DNA of 64,000 nt, from the NCBI RefSeq assembly GCF_005938225.1, contig NZ_VCPC01000002.1:124001-188000 (forward strand), written 5' to 3'. The position numbers were made by a program, and so were the translations under genes. Positions 17,376 through 26,793 of the stretch are shown piece by piece. Below the pieces are notes generated by a model that was not told the origin of the DNA, made no database searches, and saw only the letters and a list, made by a program, of their open reading frames with translations. Every line of letters starts with the position of its first letter. Positions within the stretch are counted from its first letter, which is position 1. Source of the stretch: Arenibacterium halophilum. GTDB lineage: Bacteria; Pseudomonadota; Alphaproteobacteria; Rhodobacterales; Rhodobacteraceae.

Positions 17376-18260
17376 ATGACAGACTATCCCGTGGATATGA
17401 ACGTCCGGCCCGAGGTTGCATCCTTTTTCGATCCATCAACAAACACGATCAGCTATGTCGTGACCGACCCGGAAACCCGCACCTGCGCGGTGATCGATTC
17501 AGTGATGGACATCGACTATGCCGCCGGGCGGATCACCCACGATCACGCCGACCAGATGATCGCCCATATCCGCGACAAGGGGTTGACGCTTGAGTGGATC
17601 ATCGAAACCCATGTCCACGCCGACCACCTCAGCGCCGCGCCCTATATCCAAGAAGCGCTGGGCGGCAAGATCGGGATCGGCGCCAAGATCATGGTCATTC
17701 AGGATACCTTTGGCAAAATCTTCAACGAAGGCACCGAATTTCAGCGCGACGGGTCGCAGTTCGACGCGCTGTTTGAAGACGGCGACACCTATCGTATCGG
17801 CAACATGACCGCCTTTGCCATGTATACGCCCGGCCACACGCCCGCCTGCATGGTGCATGTGATCGGCAATGCGGCGTTCGTGGGGGATACGCTGTTCATG
17901 CCCGATGGCGGCTCGGCACGTGCAGACTTCCCGGGCGGCGATGCGGGCGTTCTGTATGACAGCATCCAGAAGGTACTGGCGCTGCCCGACGACATGCGCC
18001 TGTTCATGTGCCATGACTACGGCCCGAACGGGCGTGACATTCAGTGGGAAACCAGCGTGGCCGAGGAAAAGGCCCACAACATCCACGTGGGCGGCGGCAA
18101 GACGCGCGAGGAATTCGTCACATTCCGGACCGAGCGGGACGCGCAGCTGGACATGCCCAAGCTGATCATCCCGTCGATTCAGGTCAACATGCGCGGCGGC
18201 ACCGTCCCGCGCGACAAGGATGGTCGCGCGATGCTGAAGGTGCCGCTGAACGGGCTGTAA
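17376..18260 (+). CDS. MBL-fold metallo-hydrolase, persulfide dioxygenase (ETHE1/Blh)-like
   Basis: A 294-residue metallo-beta-lactamase-fold protein. The metal site is ETHVHADHLSA (His79, His81, Asp83, His84), with TPGHTPACMV, FVGDTLF and LFMCHDYGPNGRD. The PGHTPAC.. and CHDYGP patterns are typical of persulfide dioxygenase-like proteins, which oxidise glutathione persulfide to sulfite using a mononuclear iron. The start at 17376 follows AGGGA. The 186-base spacer behind the Crp/Fnr gene can hold its promoter; I saw no clear hexamers there. No sulfide:quinone reductase or rhodanese is next to it. Confidence 0.85.
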   Translation: MTDYPVDMNVRPEVASFFDPSTNTISYVVTDPETRTCAVIDSVMDIDYAAGRITHDHADQMIAHIRDKGLTLEWIIETHVHADHLSAAPYIQEALGGKIGIGAKIMVIQDTFGKIFNEGTEFQRDGSQFDALFEDGDTYRIGNMTAFAMYTPGHTPACMVHVIGNAAFVGDTLFMPDGGSARADFPGGDAGVLYDSIQKVLALPDDMRLFMCHDYGPNGRDIQWETSVAEEKAHNIHVGGGKTREEFVTFRTERDAQLDMPKLIIPSIQVNMRGGTVPRDKDGRAMLKVPLNGL

Positions 18261-18275
18261 CGGGGCAGGGCGGGC

Positions 18276-19145
18276 CTAGAATCCGAACAGCTTGGCCGGG
18301 TTGTCCACCAGGATCTGTTTCTGCACGGCCTCGTCGGGGGCATAGCGATAGAACAGCTCCAGCAACTCGGCATCGTTGGGGGGCTGTTTCGGCGATACCG
18401 GGTGTGGCCAGTCCGAGGCCCAGACACAGCGTTCCGGCGCATGGGCAATCAGTGCCTGCGCCAGCGGCACCACGTCATCCCAGGGCGCGCCGGTTTTCGA
18501 GATCTTCTCGCCCAGCGACAGCATCACCCAGAAGTTGCCGCGATCCAGCAGCTTTTTCAGGGCGGTGATGTTCACGTCATCCGCGCCCTTGGCGGCATCG
18601 GGGCGGCCCATGTGGTCGATCAGCACCGGGATGTCGACGCCGTCCAGCTTGCCCACGCTGTCGGCGATGCCGGTCTGCTCTGGCTGCACCTTCATGTACC
18701 AGCCCAGATCGCGCAGCTTGCCCACCGCCGCGTCGAACGCGGCATCGTCCAGCACCGCGCCCAGCGCCTGCCGAAAACTGAAGCGCGCGCCATTGATCCC
18801 GGCGGCATTCATCGTTTCCAGATAGGCGTCGTCCTTCTCGGCGAACACCAGCGCATTGGCGCAGCCCTTGTAGTTCGGACCCATTGAGGCCAGCCCGTCC
18901 AGCACCACGCTGTGATCGGCGCCATAGGTCGTTGTCTGCACGATCACGCCGCGCTCGATCCCCAGTTGGCGGTGCATGTGCAGCGCGCGCTCCCACGTCG
19001 CGGACGGCATGTGATAGGCCGCGCCGGGCCGGGTGGGGTAGGTTTCGGGGTCGCCCAGCACATGGAACTGGCTGTCGCAGGTCAGCGGCGGCGGCATCTT
19101 CGACGGTTTGCGCGGCTCGGGGTGGAACGGTTTGTAATCAGCCAT
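18276..19145 (-). CDS. Amidohydrolase 2-family metal hydrolase (2-pyrone-4,6-dicarboxylate hydrolase-like)
   Basis: A 289-residue TIM-barrel hydrolase. It begins with LTCDSQFHVLGD, where the usual D-x-H-x-H metal motif is reduced to D-S-Q-F-H, as in LigI-like members that need little or no metal. It continues with GARFSFR, MKVQPEQ, VLIDHMGRPD (catalytic-barrel His) and CVWASDWPHPV (terminal Asp). The family hydrolyses lactones or decarboxylates aromatic acids. AGGAAGG precedes the ATG. It is last in a five-gene minus-strand set with HpaH and FAH, which fits lactone opening in aromatic breakdown. Confidence 0.85.
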   Translation of the reverse strand: MADYKPFHPEPRKPSKMPPPLTCDSQFHVLGDPETYPTRPGAAYHMPSATWERALHMHRQLGIERGVIVQTTTYGADHSVVLDGLASMGPNYKGCANALVFAEKDDAYLETMNAAGINGARFSFRQALGAVLDDAAFDAAVGKLRDLGWYMKVQPEQTGIADSVGKLDGVDIPVLIDHMGRPDAAKGADDVNITALKKLLDRGNFWVMLSLGEKISKTGAPWDDVVPLAQALIAHAPERCVWASDWPHPVSPKQPPNDAELLELFYRYAPDEAVQKQILVDNPAKLFGF

Positions 19146-19158
19146 CTCGGGTGCCTTC

Positions 19159-19545
19159 CTAAATTGCCGCGCGCGCGGTCACGTTGCATTGGATCAGTTT
19201 GCCGTTGTCCAGATCGGCCTGCATGGCCTGCCGGACGGGGCGGTTGTCGGGGTCGGGGAACATCGCCTCCCACTGGGCGTTCAGCGGCCCGCGCTGCGAG
19301 CGGTCCAGCAGCAGCACGTCAACCTTCAGAATATCTTCCGTTGTCATCCCGGCGGCGTCCAGAATGGCGCGCAGATGGGTGAACATCAGCTCGGTCTGCC
19401 GCTCCAGCCCTTCGGCTGCCTTGCCGGTCTCGGGGTCCTGCCCATAGATGATCCCGGTCATCAAAAGCCCGTCGATCATGCAGGCCGCGGGAATCGGGTT
19501 CTTGTGGCCGAACCCGTCCAGATAGATGCTGCGCCGTCTTTGCAT
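19159..19545 (-). CDS. RidA (YjgF/YER057c)-family protein
   Basis: A 128-residue trimeric RidA-fold protein. It has GLLMTGIIYGQDPETGKAAEGLERQTELMFTHLRAIL, DILKVDVLLLD and NRPVRQAMQADLDNGKLIQCNVTA, but lacks the strict R of the R-x-C-V imine-deaminase signature, so it is probably not a canonical 2-iminoacid deaminase. ATG 19545 follows AAAGGA; longer frames upstream run into hpaH. RidA-like proteins in catabolic operons often act on enamines or carbamates. Confidence 0.85.
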   Translation of the reverse strand: MQRRRSIYLDGFGHKNPIPAACMIDGLLMTGIIYGQDPETGKAAEGLERQTELMFTHLRAILDAAGMTTEDILKVDVLLLDRSQRGPLNAQWEAMFPDPDNRPVRQAMQADLDNGKLIQCNVTARAAI

Positions 19546-19556
19546 GTGCGTTCCTT

Positions 19557-20360
<804 letters not shown>

Positions 20361-20363
20361 GGC

Positions 20364-21224
20364 CTAGCCTTTCACTTCGTCGGCCACGCCGTTGCGCAGC
20401 GTTCCGATGCCCGACACCTCGACTTCGACCACGTCGCCGGGGGCCAGCCAGACCGGCGGATCCATCCGCACACCGGCGCCCGTGGGCGTGCCCGTCACGA
20501 TCATGTCGCCCGGTTTCAGGGTGGCAAAGGTCGACAGGTAGGACAGCAGGTAATCAAAGGGGAACATCATGTTGGCGGTGGTGTCGGATTGGCGCACCTC
20601 GCCATTCACGCGGGTTTCCAGCGTCATCTCGGATCCCGGGTCCAGCTCGTCGGTGGTCACGATCCACGGCCCGATCGAACCGGTGCGGTCAAAGTTCTTG
20701 CCCTGCGTCACGTTGAACTTGCCGTGGCGCAGCCAGTCGCGGATCGTGCCTTCGTTGCAGATGGTCAGGCCAAAGATATGGTCCAGCGCCGACTCGCGCG
20801 GGATGTGGCGGCCGCCCTTGCCGATCACAATTGTAATCTCGCCTTCGTAATCCAGCTGCTCGGACACCTCGGGCCGTTCCAGCGGCACGTCATGGCCCAC
20901 GAAGGACGACGCCGAGCGCACGAACAGGCTGGGATATTTCGGCAGGTCCGAGCCGTCTTTGTACTCGGCGTTGCGGTTGCCGTAGTTCACGCCGATGCAC
21001 CAGATCTTCTCGGGCGCGCGCACCGGGGCGGTCAGCGTGACCTGATCGAAACTCAGCGTCGGCGCGGTGTCGGCCAGCGCACGGGCCTGGTCCAGCGCAT
21101 CGGCGGCGATCAACTGCGCCATGTCGGCGATGCCGTCGATCTTTCCGGTCAGGTCGATGATCCCGCCGTCGGTTGCAATGCCAAACCCGGGCGTGCCGCC
21201 CTGTTCAAAGCTGACCAGTTTCAT
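20364..21224 (-). CDS. Fumarylacetoacetate hydrolase-family protein
   Basis: A 286-residue FAH-fold enzyme. It has KIWCIGVNYGNRNAEY, metal ligands in LDYEGEITIVIGK, FGLTICNEGTIRDWL, GKNFDRTGSIGPWIVT and MIVTGTPTGAGVRMDPP. Family reactions are C-C hydrolysis of acylpyruvates, decarboxylation/isomerisation (HpaG) and ureidoglycolate cleavage. Beside HpaH the most economical role is the isomerase/decarboxylase or acylpyruvase step. Its ATG overlaps the upstream flavin reductase stop by 4 bases. Confidence 0.87.
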   Translation of the reverse strand: MKLVSFEQGGTPGFGIATDGGIIDLTGKIDGIADMAQLIAADALDQARALADTAPTLSFDQVTLTAPVRAPEKIWCIGVNYGNRNAEYKDGSDLPKYPSLFVRSASSFVGHDVPLERPEVSEQLDYEGEITIVIGKGGRHIPRESALDHIFGLTICNEGTIRDWLRHGKFNVTQGKNFDRTGSIGPWIVTTDELDPGSEMTLETRVNGEVRQSDTTANMMFPFDYLLSYLSTFATLKPGDMIVTGTPTGAGVRMDPPVWLAPGDVVEVEVSGIGTLRNGVADEVKG

Positions 21225-21850
21225 CGTTTTTCATCCTTGTCTGTTTTTGGCGTCTGCCTGACGGACGCCATCGTTTCGATTTCGCCCAGCGTGGCATAGT
21301 TCGGCCCGCCAAGGCGGCAGATCGGGTCAAGGTCCAGCGTCTGGATCTTGCCGTTGTTCAACAGCCCGTCGCGGACGTGAAAGCGCAGGATTTCCCCCAC
21401 CATGAAGCGGCTGCGCGTGTCACCGAATTCGATCACGTGGCGCAGGCGGCATTCCAGCGCGACAGGGGCGGCCTTCAGTCGCGGTGTCGCGATGATATCG
21501 CTGGGGCAGGTGTCCAGCCCCAGATGCTCTGTCTCGCTGATCTCGGGCGGGAACTCCTCGGAACTGGCGTGCACCGCCGCGATCATGGAACGGTCGGCGA
21601 TATGCACGGCGAATTCCTCGCGCGCCATGATATTTTGCGCGGTATCTTTATAGGTTTGGCCCTTGCGGCCCACACTGATCCCGATCATCGGCGGTTTGGG
21701 CGACACGAAGGTGAAGGCACTGAAGGGGGCAAGGTTCACGCGGCCCTGGGCGTTCAGCGTAGTGACCCACGCGATCGGGCGCGGCACCACGATTCCCGTG
21801 AGCAGCTTATAGCTTTCCTCGGCCGAAATGTCGCCCGGATCAACAATCAT
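21221..21850 (-). CDS. Flavin reductase-like (DIM6/NTAB) FMN-binding protein
   Basis: A 209-residue split-barrel flavoprotein. It has LLTGIVVPRPIAWVTTLNAQGRVNLAPFSAFTFVSPKPPMIGISVG, then KDTAQNIMAREEFAVHI. It would reduce FMN with NAD(P)H or use it directly. ATG 21850 has GGGAGGA 7 bases upstream; the frame is open ten codons further but without a ribosome site. It is the first gene of the minus-strand aromatic set. A partner monooxygenase is not in the window. It is divergent from tctC; the 193-base spacer holds an AT-rich stretch with TGAAA-TT-TTTCA but no clear promoter. Confidence 0.88.
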   Translation of the reverse strand: MIVDPGDISAEESYKLLTGIVVPRPIAWVTTLNAQGRVNLAPFSAFTFVSPKPPMIGISVGRKGQTYKDTAQNIMAREEFAVHIADRSMIAAVHASSEEFPPEISETEHLGLDTCPSDIIATPRLKAAPVALECRLRHVIEFGDTRSRFMVGEILRFHVRDGLLNNGKIQTLDLDPICRLGGPNYATLGEIETMASVRQTPKTDKDEKR

Positions 21851-22043
21851 GCCTGTCCTCCCAATTGCGTTACATATCAATATCGGTGCTCGGAAACGGC
21901 AAGCCGAAAACCTAATTTATTCCACGATGTGAAATTTTTCAGTTTTCATTCTTGCAAGATGAGGCCTGTTGCGGCGTCATTCACAACAGGACACGGCCAG
22001 CGGAGGAGACGGTGGCCGGAACAATTCAATGGGAGGATCCTAG

Positions 22044-23003
22044 ATGTTGAACTGGAAAAAGTCGCTCGCCGTGCTGGCGGCCCTGTTGCCCGGCACCGTG
22101 ATGGCTGCCGATTTCCCGAATGCGCCGGTCACGTTGGTGGTGCCCTATCCGCCGGGCGGCAACGTCGACAGCGCGGCGCGCATCATCGCGCCCGGGTTGG
22201 AAGAACGTCTGGGCCAGCCCATCGTCGTGGAAAACCGCGCCGGGGCAGGGGGCATGATCGCCGCCGAATACGTCAAGAACGCCGATGCCGATGGCTATAC
22301 GCTGTTCATGGCCGCCAATGGCCCTCTGCTGTTTGCGCCAATGACGATGAACCGCCCCGATGCCTATGACTGGAAAACCGATTTCGCTCCCATCGGTTCG
22401 GTGTCGATCACGCCGATGGCGCTGACCGTCCGGACCGATCAAGAGGTCTCGACGCTGGAAGAACTGGTCGAGAAATCGAAATCCAGCCGCATGCTGCTGG
22501 CCTCGCCCGGGGCAGGTACGACCAACCACCTCGCCGCCGAAAAAATGAAGGCCGTTGTGGGCGCCGACTGGCGGATCGTGCACTACAAGGGCAACGCGCC
22601 GTCGATTGCCTCGCTGATCGGTGGCGAAACCGCGTTCAGCTTTGACCAGATGTCGGTGATCCTGCCGCATATCAAGGACGGTGCGGTTGTGCCGCTGGCC
22701 GTCACCTCGGCCGAACGGGTCGCGGCGCTGCCCGACGTGCCGACGCTGCGCGAAACTGGCGTGGTGGATTTCACCGCCATCACCTTTACCGGGCTGCTGG
22801 CCCCCGCCGGAACGCCGGACGATGCGATCGCCAAGATCTCTGAGGCGCTGAACGCCACGCTGGCCACCGACGAGGTCAAGAAGCGGTTCGAGGATCTGGG
22901 CTCCATCGCTTCGCCCAAGTCGCCGGCTGAATTCACCGACCTTCTGAACGAAGTCGACGAAACCTGGCGCCCCGAGGTCGAAGCCGTCAACGCGAACCGC
23001 TAA
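22044..23003 (+). CDS. tctC: Tripartite tricarboxylate transporter substrate-binding protein (TctC/Bug family)
   Basis: A 319-residue periplasmic Bug-family receptor. The signal peptide is MLNWKKSLAVLAALLPGTVMAA. The Bug signature VVPYPPGGNVDSAARIIAPGLEERLGQPIVVENRAGAGG follows, then ADGYTLFMAANGP and HYKGNAPSIASLIGGE. These receptors bind small carboxylates by two water molecules and hand them to TctAB. GGGAGG lies about 9 bases before the ATG. Given the divergent aromatic genes, an aromatic acid or ring-cleavage acid is a possible ligand (inference). Confidence 0.93.
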   Translation: MLNWKKSLAVLAALLPGTVMAADFPNAPVTLVVPYPPGGNVDSAARIIAPGLEERLGQPIVVENRAGAGGMIAAEYVKNADADGYTLFMAANGPLLFAPMTMNRPDAYDWKTDFAPIGSVSITPMALTVRTDQEVSTLEELVEKSKSSRMLLASPGAGTTNHLAAEKMKAVVGADWRIVHYKGNAPSIASLIGGETAFSFDQMSVILPHIKDGAVVPLAVTSAERVAALPDVPTLRETGVVDFTAITFTGLLAPAGTPDDAIAKISEALNATLATDEVKKRFEDLGSIASPKSPAEFTDLLNEVDETWRPEVEAVNANR

Positions 23004-23019
23004 GACGGTGCTTGTGACA

Positions 23020-23047
23020 CGGGCCGCCGGTTCACGCTGGCGGCCCG
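23020..23047 (+). promoter_or_regulatory. Intercistronic hairpin between tctC and tctB (TTT 1)
   Basis: A 9-bp G/C stem (23020-23028 with 23039-23047), 10-base loop, no T-tract, 17 bases after the tctC stop. Same position and type as the other binding-protein hairpins in the window. Confidence 0.55.
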
Positions 23048-23069
23048 ACTGACTCGTTGGGGGGGGAAG

Positions 23070-23522
23070 ATGAACGGATTTCTCGCAATCGGAAAACGGG
23101 CCGAGCTGGCCTTTGCTGCCTTCCTGTTCGCGTTGGGCGCGATCAGTGCCTGGAATGGCTGGGCCTATGGCATCGGCCAGTGGAACGACATCGGCCCGGG
23201 CGCCTTTCCTTTTGGCCTTGGCGTGGTGTTGATGGGGCTTGCTGCGCTTGCGGCGCGCGAAGCCGGGGCCTCGGGCAGTATCGAACGCCGTCTGGCCCCC
23301 GCCATGATGCTGCTGCCGGGAATCATCCTCTGGGCGCTGCTGATCGAGCCCGTCGGGCTGATCGGCGCCACGCTGGTGCTCTGCCTGTGCTATTCCTTGG
23401 CCGAGGAACGGCTGAACCTGGTGCAGGCCGCGCTGCTGGCGCTTGCGCTGAGCGCCATGGGCTATGTCGTCTTCATCCTTGGCTTCCATCTGAACATCAA
23501 TCTTCTGGGTGATCTGCTATGA
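23070..23522 (+). CDS. tctB: Tripartite tricarboxylate transporter small membrane subunit (TctB)
   Basis: A 150-residue protein with four predicted membrane helices: residues about 12-32, 45-65, 78-100 and 105-145. It has the TctB hallmark WNDIGPGAFPFGLGVVLMGL. A G-rich ribosome site precedes the ATG. It overlaps tctA by ATGA, so the two membrane subunits are coupled. Confidence 0.88.
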   Translation: MNGFLAIGKRAELAFAAFLFALGAISAWNGWAYGIGQWNDIGPGAFPFGLGVVLMGLAALAAREAGASGSIERRLAPAMMLLPGIILWALLIEPVGLIGATLVLCLCYSLAEERLNLVQAALLALALSAMGYVVFILGFHLNINLLGDLL

Positions 23523-25024
23523 GCGTGCTGTACGATCTTGCCGCCGGATTTCAGGTTGCCCTGACATGGCAGGCGCTGCTGATCTGTTTCGGCGGTGTCA
23601 TGCTGGGCACCTTCGTCGGGGTGTTGCCGGGCATCGGTGCGTTGGCCGCGATTTCGCTCTGTCTGCCGCTGACCTATTACATGCTGCCGGTGCATGGGCT
23701 GATCCTGCTGGCCGGCATCTTCTACGGTGCGCAATACGGCAGTTCGACCTCGTCCATTCTGTTGAACATTCCCGGCACCCCGGCGGCGGCGGCCACCTGT
23801 ATCGACGGCCATCCGATGGCCAAGAAGGGTCGCGCCGGGCAGGCGCTGTTCATCGTCACACTCAGTTCGTTCTTTGGCGGGTGCGTTGCCATCATGATAC
23901 TTGTGGCCTTTGCTCCGCCGCTGGCCCGCTTTGCGCTGACATTCGGCGCGCCGGAATATTTCGCCGTGATGCTGCTGGGTCTGGTCGCGGCGTCGACCGC
24001 TTCGCCCGGTTCGCCGGTCAAGGGGCTGGCGATGATGGTGCTGGGGCTGATCTTTGGCATGGTGGGCACCGATGTGACCTCGGGCGCCTATCGCTTTACA
24101 CTGGGCTATGTCGAGCTGACCGACGGCATCAACCTTGTCGCCATGGCGATGGGGCTGTTTGGCATTGGCGAGGTGCTGAGCAACCTGGCCGAGCGTGAAA
24201 CCCCCGCCCCTCCGCGCAAGGGCTTTTCCCTGCGCGAGATGCTGCCCACGCGGGAAGAGGCGCGAAGCTCGGTCATGCCCGCGGTGCGCGGCTCGCTGCT
24301 TGGGTCATGGATTGGCGCGCTGCCGGGCACGGGGCCGTCGATTGCCGCCTTCATCGCCTATGCCACGGAAAAACGTATTTCGCGCACGCCGGAGCGGTTC
24401 GGCACTGGCGCTGTCGAAGGCATCGCCGCGCCGGAAGCCGCGAACAACGCCTCGGTGCAGGCGGCGTTCATTCCGACGCTGTGCATCGGCATTCCGGGCG
24501 ATGCGGTCATGGCCTTCATGCTGGGCGCGATGATCATTCACGGCATCGTGCCGGGGCCCGGGTTGATTACCGAACAGCCTGATATGTTCTGGGGGCTCGT
24601 CGCCAGCTTCTGGGTCGGGAATGTGTTGTTGCTGTTGCTGACGCTGCCGCTGATCGGCATGTGGGTGCGGATCCTGTCGATCCCGCGGCAGGTGCTGTAC
24701 CCGCTGATCATCTTCTTGATCTGCGTGGGCGTCTACAGCGTCAATTCCAACGTCTTCGACATCTTCGTGGCGGTGGCCTTCGGGCTGGTCGGCTTTGCCA
24801 TGTCGTTGTTTAAATACCCCGTCGCGCCAGTGTTGCTGGGCTATATCCTTGGTCCGCTGGTCGAGGAAAACTTTCGCCGGACGCTGTTCATCTCCGACGG
24901 CGATTTCAGCGCCTTCGTGTCCTCTCCGGTTTCGATCACCTGCTTGGTGCTCTCGCTTGTCGCGCTGGTTCTGCCGCCGCTGCTGATGCTCAGAAGCCGG
25001 AGGCTGGCGGCGGCTCGGGGCTAG
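23519..25024 (+). CDS. tctA: Tripartite tricarboxylate transporter large membrane subunit (TctA)
   Basis: A 501-residue permease with the TctA signatures GTFVGVLPGIGALAAISLCLPLTYYM, GAQYGSSTSSILLNIPGTPAAAATCIDGHPMA, SPVKGLAMMVLGLIFGMVGTD, GALPGTGPSIAAFIAYATEKR and PEAANNASVQAAFIPTLCIGIPGDAVMA. Its last 35 bases overlap the 3' end of the convergent iclR-type gene, so full-length transcripts of the two are antisense to each other. Confidence 0.95.
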   Translation: MSVLYDLAAGFQVALTWQALLICFGGVMLGTFVGVLPGIGALAAISLCLPLTYYMLPVHGLILLAGIFYGAQYGSSTSSILLNIPGTPAAAATCIDGHPMAKKGRAGQALFIVTLSSFFGGCVAIMILVAFAPPLARFALTFGAPEYFAVMLLGLVAASTASPGSPVKGLAMMVLGLIFGMVGTDVTSGAYRFTLGYVELTDGINLVAMAMGLFGIGEVLSNLAERETPAPPRKGFSLREMLPTREEARSSVMPAVRGSLLGSWIGALPGTGPSIAAFIAYATEKRISRTPERFGTGAVEGIAAPEAANNASVQAAFIPTLCIGIPGDAVMAFMLGAMIIHGIVPGPGLITEQPDMFWGLVASFWVGNVLLLLLTLPLIGMWVRILSIPRQVLYPLIIFLICVGVYSVNSNVFDIFVAVAFGLVGFAMSLFKYPVAPVLLGYILGPLVEENFRRTLFISDGDFSAFVSSPVSITCLVLSLVALVLPPLLMLRSRRLAAARG

Positions 25025-25790
25025 TGGCGCGGCGCGCGGCTTCTCCGATCTCGCTGGCGGCGCGGGTCAGTTGCGCCACGAGATCCGGCACCCGGTCGGC
25101 GCGCTGACGGGATGAGATCGCAATGGTGCTGACGGCCGCCACCGGGCGGCCCAGCACGTCGATGATGGGCACTGCGATTGCGCTGGTGCCCTTCACGATG
25201 GCGCGGGGAATATGCACATAGCCGCGCCGCCGTGCCTCGGCAATGCGGGCATCCAGCGTCCCGCGCGAGGTGCCGAACGGCTCCAGCCGCTCGCGGTTGT
25301 GATCCAGGATCGCCGCCACCGTGCGCCCGCTTTCCCGAGACAGCATCGCCGCGCCATTGGCGCTGATCCCCAGCGGCCGACGTGAACCGATTTCGATCGA
25401 TAGCACCTGGATCGGGAATTGCCCGATGCGCCGGTCGGCACACACGGTGTCATGCCCGCTGCGGACCGACAGAAAGATCGCATCGCCCACCGTCTCGCTC
25501 AGCCACGACAGCGAGGGCGAGGCAATCTCGCGGAACCGCCGCAGTTCCGACGACAGCCCCAGAAGTGTCAGCTCGCGCCCGACGACGTAACGTTTGCCCC
25601 CTGACAGCCGCTCGACAATCCCGCGATCCAGCAGGATGCCCAACATGCGATGGGCGGTTGCAGGCGACAGCCCGGCAATGGCGCAGATGTCTTTCAGCGT
25701 GACTCCATGGGGCGATTGCGCGGCGATCACGTCCAGAATGTCGAACGTGCGTTCAATGCTTTGCGTGCCGCGCCGGGGGGTATCAGCCAT
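24990..25790 (-). CDS. IclR-family transcriptional regulator
   Basis: A 266-residue regulator with an N-terminal winged HTH (SIERTFDILDVIAAQSPHGVTLKDICAIAGLSPATAHRML, about 10-60) and a C-terminal effector domain. The latter has LSWLSETVGDAIFLSVRSG, GQFPIQVLSIEIGSRRPLGISANGAAML and GTSAIAVPIIDVLGRPVAAVSTIA. It is translated after the lysR gene with an 8-base overlap, and its end lies within tctA. It probably controls one or both TTT systems flanking it. Confidence 0.9.
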   Translation of the reverse strand: MADTPRRGTQSIERTFDILDVIAAQSPHGVTLKDICAIAGLSPATAHRMLGILLDRGIVERLSGGKRYVVGRELTLLGLSSELRRFREIASPSLSWLSETVGDAIFLSVRSGHDTVCADRRIGQFPIQVLSIEIGSRRPLGISANGAAMLSRESGRTVAAILDHNRERLEPFGTSRGTLDARIAEARRRGYVHIPRAIVKGTSAIAVPIIDVLGRPVAAVSTIAISSRQRADRVPDLVAQLTRAASEIGEAARRATSPEPPPASGF

Positions 25791-26700
25791 GGTCCGCCCT
25801 TTCGGGATGCCCGGCGGCGATCTGGGCGCGGGTCAGATCGACAAACGCCTGTGCCACCGGCGACAGCGCCGCGCCGTCGCGTTGATAGAGGTAGAATGCC
25901 CGGTCGGCCTCGGGGCCGGAGAGGGGGCGGAATTCCACGTTGAACTGCTGGGCAAAGACGCGGGCATAGCGTGGCGCGGCAGTCAGCCCCTGGCCCGCGC
26001 CCACCATTGCCAGCGCCGTGGTCAGGTTGCGCACCCGCACCTGCGCGGCCCGTGCCCCGGGCGCCCGCGACCACAGCGTGCGCTCCAGGTGCAGGCTGAA
26101 TTCGTCGGAATAGTTGATCCACTGCGGCGCGCTGCCCTCCGTCGCCTCAAGCATCGCCTCGGGCGACAGGATCGGGCTGCCGCGCGGCACCACCAGCTGC
26201 ATGGTTTCATGCCAAAGCGGGGCGCGCGCCACGCCGCTGGGCAGGCTGCGTTCCGGTCCGATGCCGATCTCGGCGGCGCTGTCGGCAATGGCACTCACAA
26301 CGCTGTCCACCGTCACGTCCGACAGGTCCAGCTCGATCGCGGGGTGCTGGCGGGTGAACCGGGCGAGCAGGGGCGGAAGCCACGAACAGGCCAGCATCGG
26401 CGGCACTGCCAGTCGCAGCGTGCCGCGATGCAGGGCGCGCAGGTCGGCGGCGGCCTCCACCACGTTGCCTACGTCGCCCAGGATGCGCGCCACGGTCGGC
26501 AGAAGCCGCGCGCCGGTCTCCGTCAGTCGGGCCGAGCGGTGCACCCTGTCAAACAGCACAAGGTCCAGTTCCTGTTCCATCTGCCGCACCAGCATGCTGA
26601 CCGCCGATTGCGTCAGGTTCATCCGCTGCGCCGCCTCGGTAAAGCTGGATCCGGCGGCGACCGCATGGAATGCCTGCATTTGACGCAACGAGATACGCAT
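25783..26700 (-). CDS. LysR-family transcriptional regulator
   Basis: A 305-residue LysR protein. The N-terminal HTH is MRISLRQMQAFHAVAAGSSFTEAAQRMNLTQSAVSMLVRQME, and the effector domain starts near residue 90 (GTLRLAVPPMLACSWLPPLLARF). ATG 26700 is preferred because it matches the family N-terminus; the frame continues far upstream across the opposite gene as an artefact. Divergent from the flavoenzyme-TTT-hydantoinase operon at 26794, so that operon is its likely target. No strong ribosome site is visible. Confidence 0.9.
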   Translation of the reverse strand: MRISLRQMQAFHAVAAGSSFTEAAQRMNLTQSAVSMLVRQMEQELDLVLFDRVHRSARLTETGARLLPTVARILGDVGNVVEAAADLRALHRGTLRLAVPPMLACSWLPPLLARFTRQHPAIELDLSDVTVDSVVSAIADSAAEIGIGPERSLPSGVARAPLWHETMQLVVPRGSPILSPEAMLEATEGSAPQWINYSDEFSLHLERTLWSRAPGARAAQVRVRNLTTALAMVGAGQGLTAAPRYARVFAQQFNVEFRPLSGPEADRAFYLYQRDGAALSPVAQAFVDLTRAQIAAGHPERADHG

Positions 26701-26706
26701 AAGGTT

Positions 26707-26726
26707 ATCTGATCCAACTATCCGAT
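26707..26726. promoter_or_regulatory. Tandem palindromic ATCNGAT sites in LysR divergent spacer
   Basis: ATCTGAT (26707-26713) and ATCCGAT (26720-26726), each self-palindromic, repeat with 13-base periodicity within an AT-rich spacer between lysR (start 26700) and the flavoenzyme gene (26794). This is a plausible LysR binding region. The assignment rests on position and symmetry only. Confidence 0.3.
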
Positions 26727-26793
26727 TAATTCGTTTGTATTGTGATTTCATCGCGCTGACAATGATCCTGACCAAGCAGGAAAAGGGCAGCGC

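Noticed and set aside
23020-23047. Reading the intercistronic hairpins as intrinsic terminators
   Set aside because: No T-tract follows and essential membrane genes lie downstream; they fit stabilisers or weak attenuators better.
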